Of a stretch of 64,000 nt of DNA, positions 58,022 to 64,000 are shown piece by piece. The notes beneath the pieces are model-generated. The model was not told the DNA's origin. It was given only the letters and a program-made list of their open reading frames with translations, and did not search any database. The position numbers were made by a program, and so were the translations under genes. Numbering within the stretch: the stretch's first letter is position 1; each line of letters begins with the position of its first letter. Origin of the DNA: Prochlorococcus sp. AG-347-K17 (lineage in GTDB: Bacteria > Cyanobacteriota > Cyanobacteriia > PCC-6307 > Cyanobiaceae); contig QCCE01000001.1 of the NCBI GenBank assembly GCA_003281385.1, positions 154,657-218,656 on the forward strand, read 5' to 3'.

Positions 58022-58413
58022 TGCTTTAATTATTCATTCACTCTAAAAGAATTAACGATAATCATGTTTGTACTAAACAGCGCCTCCAAACTCTTTGTAA
58101 AAATTAAGTGGAGCCAAGGGGATTTGAACCCCTGACCCCCTGCATGCCATGTAGTTGCCAAAAAGACTGTAAACACTAGCTATTGCTTTATTTATGACAG
58201 TTTATTAATAAAGCCTAGTGCAGAAATAAGTGCAGTTTTGTCCATTTAAACATAAGTAAGAAGATCAATAAGCATATTTAGCTTTTACCTACTTTATTTA
58301 CTATATTTTCAAATAAAAAAGGAAAAAATAGTAAGCTTAATTATTAGAGAATATAAGTAATTACAATCGTTCTTATGTAATCAAATTATAGAAATAGAGT
58401 ATATATTAGAGGT
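58022..58413. other. Gene-free junction with tRNA-Ala scar and att-like arm
   Basis: No convincing coding frame is present in these 392 bases. The left part carries the minus-strand tRNA-Ala 3' fragment (58109-58150) and, 87 bp further, TTTGTCCA (58237-58244), the reverse complement of the TGGACAAA motif repeated near the tRNA-Pro scars. CTGCACT occurs twice between them on the minus strand. The right part (58245-58413) is plain AT-rich sequence leading to the pseudogene. Confidence 0.6.
58109..58150 (-). other. 3' fragment of tRNA-Ala(GGC)
   Basis: Read on the minus strand the segment has an anticodon loop ATGGCAT with anticodon GGC, the 3' side of the anticodon stem (GCAGG), the T-arm AGGGGTTCAAATCCCCT, and an acceptor end TGGCTCCA. 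The 5' half of the tRNA, including D-arm and 5' acceptor strand, is absent; the sequence before the loop (ACTAC) does not pair properly with GCAGG. A tRNA 3' end without its 5' half is the usual leftover of tRNA-targeted integration. Confidence 0.75.
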
Positions 58414-58755
58414 ATGTCGTAAAGAGCTACTAAGCAAGAAACAGAATCAAGAGTTGCTCGTGCCGCTGAATTAGTTGCCGAAGGGCAGGCATATTCTTCA
58501 ATTACTTCACTTGTTTCCTCAAAATATGGAATATCAAGAAGAAGAGCTAGGCAGATCACTTCAAATGCTTACCTTTTACTAAAAAATGATATTGAGGAAG
58601 GGGACTTAAATCGTCCAGAAATGACTGCAAAATTAATATGTTCTTTAGAAACTGCAATGCATAGAGCAATGCTGGAAAAACAATATTCTGCAGTTGCAAG
58701 TAATGCAAAAGTTCTTATGAAATTAATTGGTTTAGGAGCAAAAATAAAAAGTTAG
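58414..58755 (+). pseudogene. Small HTH / terminase-small-subunit-like gene with stop at codon 3
   Basis: From ATG 58414 the frame reads Met-Ser-stop (TAA 58420-58422), then stays open for 111 codons to TAG 58753-58755. The open part is clearly protein-like: RATKQETESRVARAAELV, an HTH-type SSKYGISRRRARQITSNAY (about 38-56), and an ending ASNAKVLMKLIGLGAKIKS. The C-terminal pattern resembles phage terminase small subunits, but this is a weak resemblance. No ATG, GTG or TTG restores translation before the HTH. An AGAGG lies just before the ATG. It ends 5 bp from the tRNA-Pro half, so it belongs to the mobile zone. Confidence 0.6.
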
Positions 58756-58759
58756 AGCT

Positions 58760-58806
58760 GGTGCTTTGGGAGCACTAGGTCGCAGGTTCGAATCCTGTCG
58801 CCCCGA
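58760..58806 (+). repeat. 3' half of tRNA-Pro(TGG), copy A (left att-like repeat)
   Basis: The segment has the full anticodon arm (GGTGC, loop TTTGGGA with anticodon TGG, GCACT), variable loop, T-arm (GCAGG, TTCGAAT, CCTGT) and 3' acceptor strand CGCCCCG plus A. The 5' half (5' acceptor strand and D-arm) is missing; upstream is the end of the pseudogene. Bases 58761-58796 are identical over 36 nt to 62123-62158, in the same orientation. Confidence 0.85.
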
Positions 58807-58830
58807 CTCAATAAAAACCAAGTCATACTA

Positions 58831-58856
58831 GCGAGTTACCCAGACTCGCTTTTTTA
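58831..58856 (+). terminator. Rho-independent terminator after tRNA-Pro copy A
   Basis: Six-base stem GCGAGT / ACTCGC with loop TACCCAG, followed by a run of T. Its spacing after the tRNA end is what one expects of the original tRNA terminator, so tRNA 3' half and terminator appear to have moved together. Confidence 0.8.
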
Positions 58857-58881
58857 TTAGGTAAATCTGTCTATAAGCATA

Positions 58882-58902
58882 ATGGACAAATTATGGACAA
58901 AT
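58882..58902 (+). repeat. 21-bp direct repeat, left arm copy
   Basis: Contains TGGACAAATTATGGACAAA, itself two TGGACAAA units 11 bp apart. An identical 21-bp copy lies at 62014-62034. This copy starts 76 bp after the end of the tRNA half at 58806. Arrangement on the inner side of each tRNA scar suggests recombinase arm-type binding sites. Confidence 0.8.
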
Positions 58903-59156
58903 ATTTGTTTGTTAATCTAAATATGCGAGTAATTGAGTGGCATGACATTATCATGCAGATGACAAATTTAAAAAAATACTATATTATTTGGTCAAGCCAA
59001 ATATATTAATCCCGCTGAAATACCGACTGATCGAAGTCAAACAAGAAGCGTAGACGGCTCAAACTCTTATTAGAGAATTAATCCCAACGTCTTTGACGAT
59101 TGTGTCTCGCCCCATTTGAATACACCTTGTCACCCTCAATCGAGGGCTTATATTTC

Positions 59157-59828
59157 ATGTCTGATTGGACTATTAAAGATGTCCTAGAAGGTTGGATTGC
59201 TGACCGCACAATTTCTAGGAGAAAACTTGCATTTCTTAAGCAAATGCACGAAATAAATGTAAATTCAGAAGGTCTTCCGCTTATCTGTCCTTCACATATT
59301 TCTAGAGAACTTGATCTGCCAAATGGTAGTTCTTGGCCTTATGTAATTGCCGATTTTTTAGACTTTATTGAAGGTCAAAAAGTTGGTCATACAGTAACCA
59401 GACACAAACTTGAGTTAGGTTCATCAGGTTCAGTAAGGAAAATCAATGACGCTTCTGTTGTTGGTATTGGTAATGATGATGTTATTACTGTTGATTCTGT
59501 AATGGAAACTTGGATTGAAAGAAGAAAGATAACGAATAGGCAACTTTCTTTTCTTCAAGAGGTTTTTGATATTGGACTTAAAAGCTTAAGTAACCATAAT
59601 CAACCCGCAAGATACTATGACGCTGAACAACATTGGTTAAGTCATATTCCTATGTACGATCAAGATATTAGAGAAGATGGCAACTGCTTGGAAATTGTTC
59701 CAATAGCTTGTCTACTAGATCATTTAGATCCAATAAGAACTAATGACAAATCTAGGATTCAAGAATTAAGACCTTTAATTGAAGAACTGTACACACCTTC
59801 AGAAGATTTCACTTTAAATAATTTCTGA
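59157..59828 (+). CDS. Unrecognised protein with two tandem related domains
   Basis: I do not recognise this 223-residue protein. ATG at 59157 is preferred over an upstream TTG frame beginning at 59100. Two related segments are visible: TIKDVLEGWIADRTISRRKL AFL (about 5-27) and TVDSVMETWIERRKITNRQL SFL (about 110-132), each followed about 45-50 residues later by a similar IADFLDF / IACLLDH stretch. No signal peptide, membrane helix or catalytic motif is evident; the repeats could bind nucleic acid or protein. It is followed by a strong terminator and then the UvrD-like helicase, with the tRNA-Pro repeats enclosing both. Confidence 0.75.
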   Translation: MSDWTIKDVLEGWIADRTISRRKLAFLKQMHEINVNSEGLPLICPSHISRELDLPNGSSWPYVIADFLDFIEGQKVGHTVTRHKLELGSSGSVRKINDASVVGIGNDDVITVDSVMETWIERRKITNRQLSFLQEVFDIGLKSLSNHNQPARYYDAEQHWLSHIPMYDQDIREDGNCLEIVPIACLLDHLDPIRTNDKSRIQELRPLIEELYTPSEDFTLNNF

Positions 59829-59859
59829 TAATCTTTTATTGATTGACAGTTGATCGCTT

Positions 59860-59886
59860 GGGGCTAATATTAGCCCCTTTTTTTGT
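59860..59886 (+). terminator. Strong rho-independent terminator
   Basis: Seven-base stem GGGGCTA / TAGCCCC with loop ATAT, then a run of T. It lies 32 bp after the stop of the duplicated-domain gene and 76 bp before the helicase start, so the two genes are probably transcribed separately or with read-through control. Confidence 0.9.
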
Positions 59887-59961
59887 ACAGAATATTTATA
59901 AAGAAATTCCTTTTTATTTATTATTGATAATCTTATTAAAGATGCATTTAATCGCTTTAAA

Positions 59962-61995
59962 ATGTCTTCAGAAGGTTCAGTTAAAAAAGATATTGATAAT
60001 TTACCACCATTAGAAGACTATTTTACAAAAGAATCAGATTTAAATAGTGAACAAAAAATTGCCGCCTCTTGTTTAGATGAAAATATATTAGTTTTAGCTG
60101 GTGCTGGTTGCGGTAAGACTAAAACTATAATTGCTAGAGCACAGTTTTTAATTGAAAATCATACCAGTGCAAAAGATGTACACATTTTAACTTTCACGAG
60201 AAAAGCATCTGCAGAAATTGTCCAAAGAGTAAAAACAAATTTAGGTGAGAAGGCTGAGGGTTTAAAAGCTTCTACTTTTCATACTTGGTGTATGTCTTTA
60301 ATAAGGAGAAGTCCTGATTTATTTGGATGTAAAGATTATTCAGTAATTGATCGTGAAGATCAATTAAGCATTTTTAGATTTTATAGAGCGGCTTCTAAAT
60401 TTGCTAATAATCCAGAAATGCCTAGAGCTCTAGATTTACTTGACGCATATTCATATACAAGAAATGTTGGAGGTACTTTTAAGCAAACCTTAGAGAAAAA
60501 CCACCCGTCTTCTTTAGAGTTATTTGATGAAATAAAAAAAATAATTATTGCTTTTGAAAAAAGAAAGGAAGAATCAAAATATTTGGACTATGACGATATT
60601 TTAGAAGTGGTTGCTAATCAAATAGAAAATCATCCAAAAATTAGAGATTGGGTGGCATCACAGCAAAGTTACTTGTTAGTTGATGAGTTTCAAGATACAA
60701 ATCCTTTGCAATGGAAATTAATCAATCCCTTAATTTATAAAATCAATCTATTTTGTGTTGGAGATGATGCTCAATCAATTTATGGATTTAGAGGTGCTGA
60801 TTTTGAAAATATTCATAGTTTTAAAGATAAAATTCCAAATGCCACAATTTTAAAACTTACGAAGAACTACAGATCAACTCAAGAAATTTTAGATCTTTCT
60901 AATTGGCTCTTAGATCAAAGCAAATTAGATTATCAAAAAAAACTTGTTGCAGCCAGAGGCAATGGTTCAATGCCTGAACTCCACACTTTTTTGAATGAAT
61001 GGGAGGAAGCTTCATGGATAGTTGAAGATTTAAAAAGTGCTTTTGCAGATGGTAAGAAATGGAAAGAAAACATGATTCTCACAAGAGCGCAATTTGCTGC
61101 AAGAAGTGTTGAGAGAGGACTTATTGAAGCAAAAATTCCTTATGTATTTATTGGTGGAAGAAAAATCCTTGAAAGTGGCCATATAAAGGATGTATTGGCC
61201 TGTTTAAGAGTTGTTGCTAATAGTAAAGATGACCTAAGTTGGATGAGATTTTTAAAGTTATTTAAAGGAATAGGTGACGTTAAAGCGGCCAAACTGCTTG
61301 ATCAATTAGCCTCATGTATCGATATCCAAGATTGTATAAAAACTATCAAATATGATTTATCAATACCTGAAAATGTTCCTCGCCTTCTTGAGGTTGTAAG
61401 CAAAACCAAAACTACTAAAAATGCTTTTAGGGAGAGTGTAATAGGGTTAAGTAAAATTCTAGAAAATAAATATAAAGGAAGTAACTGGGAAAAAAGAATT
61501 AAAGATTTTCCTGTCGTTGAACAACTTACTGAAAAATTCAATACTATCCTTGAGTTTATAGAAGCTTATATCCTTGAGCCCATATACGAAACAGAGGGCG
61601 GAATAGTTCCAGTAAAAGATTATGTCACGTTAATAACTATTCATTCTGCAAAAGGACTTGAGGCGAACAGATGTTATGTAATTAGCGCTTCTCAAGGAGT
61701 TTATCCCCTTGCGCGTCATTTAGGGGAGGATCGTGAAATAGAGGAAGACAGAAGAGTTCTTTATGTTGCTCTAACAAGAGCAAAAGATAAATTATTAATA
61801 ACCAGATCAGGGAATGAATCAGCGGCTTCCATGCAGAAATCCAAATCAGATATTAACGACCAATATTTCTTTGCTGATTTACCAGATGATCTTTATGAAA
61901 ATAAAGATCATAGATATAAAAATAATTACGAAGATATATTTGAGGAATTGGACTTTATTTCTGCTAAACCATCCACTAATGTTGATCTTGAATGA
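59962..61995 (+). CDS. UvrD/Rep-like superfamily 1 DNA helicase
   Basis: ATP-dependent helicase of 677 residues. Walker A is VLAGAGCGKTKTI (about 43-55), motif Ia HILTFTRKASAE, motif II LLVDEFQDTNPLQW (near 236), motif III VGDDAQSIYGFRGA, motif IV LTKNYRSTQEIL, motif V ITIHSAKGLEANR and motif VI RVLYVALTRAKDKLLIT. All seven motifs look intact. The length is shorter than UvrD or PcrA (about 720-780). It has no nuclease domain that I can see. It is cargo of the tRNA-Pro-flanked segment and not the housekeeping copy by position; a defence or element-maintenance role is inferred only. Confidence 0.92.
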   Translation: MSSEGSVKKDIDNLPPLEDYFTKESDLNSEQKIAASCLDENILVLAGAGCGKTKTIIARAQFLIENHTSAKDVHILTFTRKASAEIVQRVKTNLGEKAEGLKASTFHTWCMSLIRRSPDLFGCKDYSVIDREDQLSIFRFYRAASKFANNPEMPRALDLLDAYSYTRNVGGTFKQTLEKNHPSSLELFDEIKKIIIAFEKRKEESKYLDYDDILEVVANQIENHPKIRDWVASQQSYLLVDEFQDTNPLQWKLINPLIYKINLFCVGDDAQSIYGFRGADFENIHSFKDKIPNATILKLTKNYRSTQEILDLSNWLLDQSKLDYQKKLVAARGNGSMPELHTFLNEWEEASWIVEDLKSAFADGKKWKENMILTRAQFAARSVERGLIEAKIPYVFIGGRKILESGHIKDVLACLRVVANSKDDLSWMRFLKLFKGIGDVKAAKLLDQLASCIDIQDCIKTIKYDLSIPENVPRLLEVVSKTKTTKNAFRESVIGLSKILENKYKGSNWEKRIKDFPVVEQLTEKFNTILEFIEAYILEPIYETEGGIVPVKDYVTLITIHSAKGLEANRCYVISASQGVYPLARHLGEDREIEEDRRVLYVALTRAKDKLLITRSGNESAASMQKSKSDINDQYFFADLPDDLYENKDHRYKNNYEDIFEELDFISAKPSTNVDLE

Positions 61996-62013
61996 TCTTT
62001 TTCAGACATTAAT

Positions 62014-62034
62014 ATGGACAAATTATGGACAAAT
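62014..62034 (+). repeat. 21-bp direct repeat, right arm copy
   Basis: Identical to 58882-58902. It ends 89 bp before the 36-nt identical core of tRNA-Pro copy B, and additional GACAAAT half-sites follow it (62043-62058). This mirrors the left end and also the tRNA-Ala scar, where TGGACAAA sits 87 bp from the tRNA fragment. Confidence 0.8.
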
Positions 62035-62121
62035 GTTGTCTGATTTGTCGAGACAAATTACGCAACACTACGCAAGAATCCAGATATAGCTCGAAACACT
62101 AGTGCTTGCAATAGGTGGGGA

Positions 62122-62168
62122 AGTGCTTTGGGAGCACTAGGTCGCAGGTTCGAATCCTATTGCCCCGA
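62122..62168 (+). repeat. 3' half of tRNA-Pro(TGG), copy B (right att-like repeat)
   Basis: Anticodon arm AGTGC, loop TTTGGGA, GCACT; T-arm GCAGG, TTCGAAT, CCTAT; acceptor end TGCCCCGA. It differs from copy A by a few bases after the 36-nt identical core, and one change (position 62159) breaks a T-stem pair. The 5' half is again absent, so this is not a working tRNA. Confidence 0.85.
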
Positions 62169-62189
62169 ATCTAATAATCCATTTCATAG

Positions 62190-62213
62190 AAAGATATCCC
62201 AGCCTATCTTTTT
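62190..62213 (+). terminator. Weak terminator after tRNA-Pro copy B
   Basis: Stem AAAGATA / TATCTTT with loop TCCCAGCC and a short T run. It occupies the same place relative to copy B as the terminator after copy A, and both loops contain CCCAG. Confidence 0.55.
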
Positions 62214-62301
62214 GTTGGGAAAATCTGTTTGCAGCCAAAGCGTACAAATTTCTAATTAATTACTAATGCGTAAACTTATCTCAAATTGATAAATGACCAA
62301 T

Positions 62302-63456
62302 TTAACTTGATAAGTCAATTATTTTAGTTACGTTAAAAGGTATTTTTTTTAAGGGATTAATTTCTATCTCTATCGCTTTAACATCAGGATAACCAAAGTT
62401 TTGAATAACATGTAAGAAAGGAAATTTGCTTTCCATTGGTTTAAAAGACCTAAATTTATGTCCATTCCCATGCAGTACTAAAACTGGCTTTTTATATTTG
62501 TTGCTTAATTCCAAAAGAGAACTAGTAAATTTTTCATAGGGATTAATTTCTATCTCTAAAGTCTGTAAATCAGGAGAACCAAATTTCTGAATAAAAAAGA
62601 GAGGAATTTTTTTACTATTAAAAATATTATTATGAATCACTACTACATAGGCACTAGCATCTTTATATCTTTCAAAACTTTCTGTAATCCAGTCAATATT
62701 CGCTGCATCTCGCTGAAGGTACTCCAGAGTATTTTCTTTACTAAAAGGATCAAAATTATTTTCCGTTCCTATTACATGAGCAGTAATAAAAGCTATATTT
62801 TTTTTTATTAAACGAGAATTTTCTGGGTATCCTCTTATTCTTTGATTTTCTAAAGCATATGGATTTCGACCTAAAGTTTTATTATTGGAAAAAAAAGTTT
62901 CTCTAATATAAGCTAAGCGTTCCAAATTATGAGTATCCCCTTTTTCAGGATTAATACAATCTCTCCATTCATTATCACCAGGTGTGTATAAAACAGGAAT
63001 ATTTAAATTATTCATTAAATCACTTTGATAATAAGCATTAGAATCAGTGCAAGGCGACCAAGCATTTAGCATGTCTCCCACATGCACAATCAAAGAAGAA
63101 TTCTCCATATTTAAATTTAAAAGCCCATCCATATTTATAGGTTCATTATCTCCTAGGGAAATAATTTTTATAGAATCAGATTTTAATGATGATGAAGATA
63201 TTGACTTTAAGTCATTCAAATTATCAGCAAGTTCAATATTATTAGTTTTTGCTAACTCTGCCAGGAGTAGATTATTGATCAATTCCTCGTTCTTTTCTGG
63301 TATAGGATTTTCTGGTATAGGATTTTCTGGTATAAAAGTTCTCTTTATTAACTTCAATTGCTCATATGGAAACCATCTGTAATTTCCAACGCCCACGCCG
63401 AATAAAAAACAAATAGTTAAAGATAAATTAGTAATTAAAACTTTTATAGATTTCAT
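62302..63456 (-). CDS. Exported metallophosphoesterase-like protein
   Basis: Protein of 384 residues with an N-terminal hydrophobic signal or anchor (VLITNLSLTICFLFGVGVG, about 6-24). Calcineurin-like landmarks are LIVHVGDMLNAW, YTPGDNEWRDC (in place of GNHE), VVIHNNIF and LVLHGNGHKFRSF (in place of GHxH). The first Asp-x-His motif is not clear, so activity is uncertain. A linker of repeated NPIPE units lies at about 43-55, and an EIEINP block occurs twice near the C-terminus. It lies just outside the tRNA-Pro repeat and converges on it. Confidence 0.65.
   Translation of the reverse strand: MKSIKVLITNLSLTICFLFGVGVGNYRWFPYEQLKLIKRTFIPENPIPENPIPEKNEELINNLLLAELAKTNNIELADNLNDLKSISSSSLKSDSIKIISLGDNEPINMDGLLNLNMENSSLIVHVGDMLNAWSPCTDSNAYYQSDLMNNLNIPVLYTPGDNEWRDCINPEKGDTHNLERLAYIRETFFSNNKTLGRNPYALENQRIRGYPENSRLIKKNIAFITAHVIGTENNFDPFSKENTLEYLQRDAANIDWITESFERYKDASAYVVVIHNNIFNSKKIPLFFIQKFGSPDLQTLEIEINPYEKFTSSLLELSNKYKKPVLVLHGNGHKFRSFKPMESKFPFLHVIQNFGYPDVKAIEIEINPLKKIPFNVTKIIDLSS
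63300..63340. repeat. 15-bp tandem repeat in the linker of the metallophosphoesterase
   Basis: The unit TTTTCTGGTATAGGA (given strand) occurs in about two and a half copies and encodes repeated Asn-Pro-Ile-Pro-Glu on the minus strand. Being a multiple of three, copy-number change would lengthen or shorten the linker without a frameshift. Confidence 0.85.
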
Positions 63457-63618
63457 CTTTCCTTAGTAGATATTATAAATTCTAAAGTATAGATTCTTAA
63501 TTTTTTTTCAATTTTTTTTAATTTATAATAATGATTTAAATTAAATTTGTGCATAAATTTTTAAGGAAATCATTATGAGATACCGTATTGTATAGTGTAG
63601 TAATATTTAAATGACTTT

Positions 63619-64000
63619 TTGAGATTACTTTTAGAAAAATTTATTGAATACTTAGATATATATTCAATTACACCCTATTACTTATTCATATCTTTTCTCG
63701 CAATCTTTAGTGGTTTTTTAATACGCAAAACTTTAGTTTTATGTGATCAACAATGGGCGAGAACCTATAGCAATACATTAACTTATATACTGCTACCTGT
63801 AATTTCTTTAACAATTACAAAGATAATTTCTGGGAACATTGCACTTTCACTTGGAATGGTAGGAGCATTATCAATAGTTAGGTTTAGGCATCCCGTAAAA
63901 TCGCCATTGGAATTAACTATATATTTTTTATTAGTTACAATTGGAATCACATTAACCAGCTCGCCAATAAAATCATTATTTTTATGCTTTTCATCATGCC
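63619..64000 (+). CDS. DUF4956-type membrane protein, 3' end outside window
   Basis: Open frame from TTG at 63619 (the first start after an in-frame stop at 63601-63603) running off the window. About 127 residues are visible, with hydrophobic segments around YYLFISFLAIFSGFLI and TLTYILLPVISLTI. The block ALSLGMVGALSIVRFRHPVKSP is the DUF4956 hallmark. Proteins of this family often accompany VTC-type polyphosphate polymerases, but no such partner is visible here. An ATG at 63611 is in another frame and closes at once. Confidence 0.8.
   Translation, partial: MRLLLEKFIEYLDIYSITPYYLFISFLAIFSGFLIRKTLVLCDQQWARTYSNTLTYILLPVISLTITKIISGNIALSLGMVGALSIVRFRHPVKSPLELTIYFLLVTIGITLTSSPIKSLFLCFSSC

Larger units (their letters stand above)
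58807..59156. other. Left end of the tRNA-Pro-flanked element, no clear gene
   Basis: After the tRNA half come a hairpin terminator (58831-58856), the 21-bp arm repeat (58882-58902), another GACAAAT (58961-58967), and a leader of higher GC content than the glycan genes. CCCTC-AATC-GAGGG (59133-59146) can form a hairpin 10 bp before the start of the next gene. I see no supported coding frame. Confidence 0.6.
61996..62301. other. Right end of the tRNA-Pro-flanked element, no gene
   Basis: Between the helicase and the minus-strand metallophosphoesterase I see the second 21-bp repeat, an inverted repeat ATTTGTC-GA-GACAAAT (62043-62058), ACGCAA twice (62060-62065, 62070-62075), the tRNA-Pro half copy B and a weak terminator. 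Short open frames here are not protein-like. Confidence 0.65.

Noticed and set aside
58760..58806. Functional tRNA-Pro gene
   Set aside because: The 5' acceptor strand and D-arm are missing in both copies, so only 3' halves are present.
59962..61995. Gabija defence system
   Set aside because: The helicase alone resembles the general UvrD class; the partner gene shows no OLD-type ATPase/nuclease motifs.
61814..62089. 91-codon plus-strand frame at the helicase end
   Set aside because: It overlaps the helicase in another frame and runs through the 21-bp repeat; the composition is not protein-like.
58022..62301. Integrase gene in the mobile zone
   Set aside because: I found no frame with tyrosine or serine recombinase motifs; only att-like repeats are visible.
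63300..63340. CRISPR-like repeat
   Set aside because: The 15-bp units are directly adjacent without spacers and encode an in-frame peptide repeat.

Overview
The window is very AT-rich with short intergenic gaps. Its gene set fits a high-light-adapted Prochlorococcus (marine picocyanobacterium): a long, variable cell-surface polysaccharide island followed by a tRNA-scarred mobile-element zone. This assignment rests on composition and gene types; no ribosomal or photosystem marker lies in the window.

Bases 1-58021 are almost entirely surface-glycan genes in short blocks that repeatedly switch strand. Block A (1-10236) makes and activates amino sugars: a UDP-HexNAc 6-dehydrogenase (partial), a glutaminase-fused sugar amidotransferase, a GT4 transferase, a small PglC-type initiating transferase, PglD- and PglE-like enzymes, a WbpB-like oxidoreductase, and WbpG with HisF/HisH partners. 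Block B (10299-20300) holds a flippase, a PIG-L/ATP-grasp/HAD trio, two related Wzy-like polymerases around galE, and a large WbaP-type initiating transferase. Block C (20303-27429) is a complete Kdo supply line (kdsD, kdsC, kdsA, kdsB) with a KpsC/KpsS-like transferase and other transferases. Block D (27661-36668) is a GDP-heptose pathway (gmhA, hddA, a fused guanylyltransferase/phosphatase), two Fe(II) dioxygenases, an unusually short aminotransferase-like protein and an ABC exporter. Block E (36934-43866) makes a GDP-deoxyhexose. It has manC, gmd, an fcl-like gene, and a PLP dehydratase with His in place of Lys, which together point to GDP-colitose, plus a GT10 fucosyltransferase-like protein. 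Block F (43881-58021) carries a B12-type radical SAM enzyme, two OafA-type acyltransferase/SGNH proteins, two stand-alone SGNH proteins, an FkbM methyltransferase, a carbamoyltransferase/SxtJ/DUF5989 trio, and an adenine-salvage pair (apt and a nucleosidase).

Bases 58022-62301 are an integration hot spot. A 3' fragment of tRNA-Ala(GGC) lies on the minus strand. Two 3' halves of tRNA-Pro(TGG) lie in direct repeat about 3.36 kb apart. Inside the Pro repeats, a 21-bp perfect direct repeat sits 75-90 bp from each tRNA core, as expected for recombinase arm sites. The Pro-flanked segment carries only a duplicated-domain protein of unknown function and a UvrD-like helicase. To its left is a small terminase-small-subunit-like gene with a stop at codon 3. 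No integrase gene is present. This looks like the remains of one or two tRNA-associated elements of the tycheposon/satellite kind, and the two-gene cargo is the best candidate here for an undescribed system.

Bases 62302-64000 hold a metallophosphoesterase-like exported protein and the start of a DUF4956 membrane protein.
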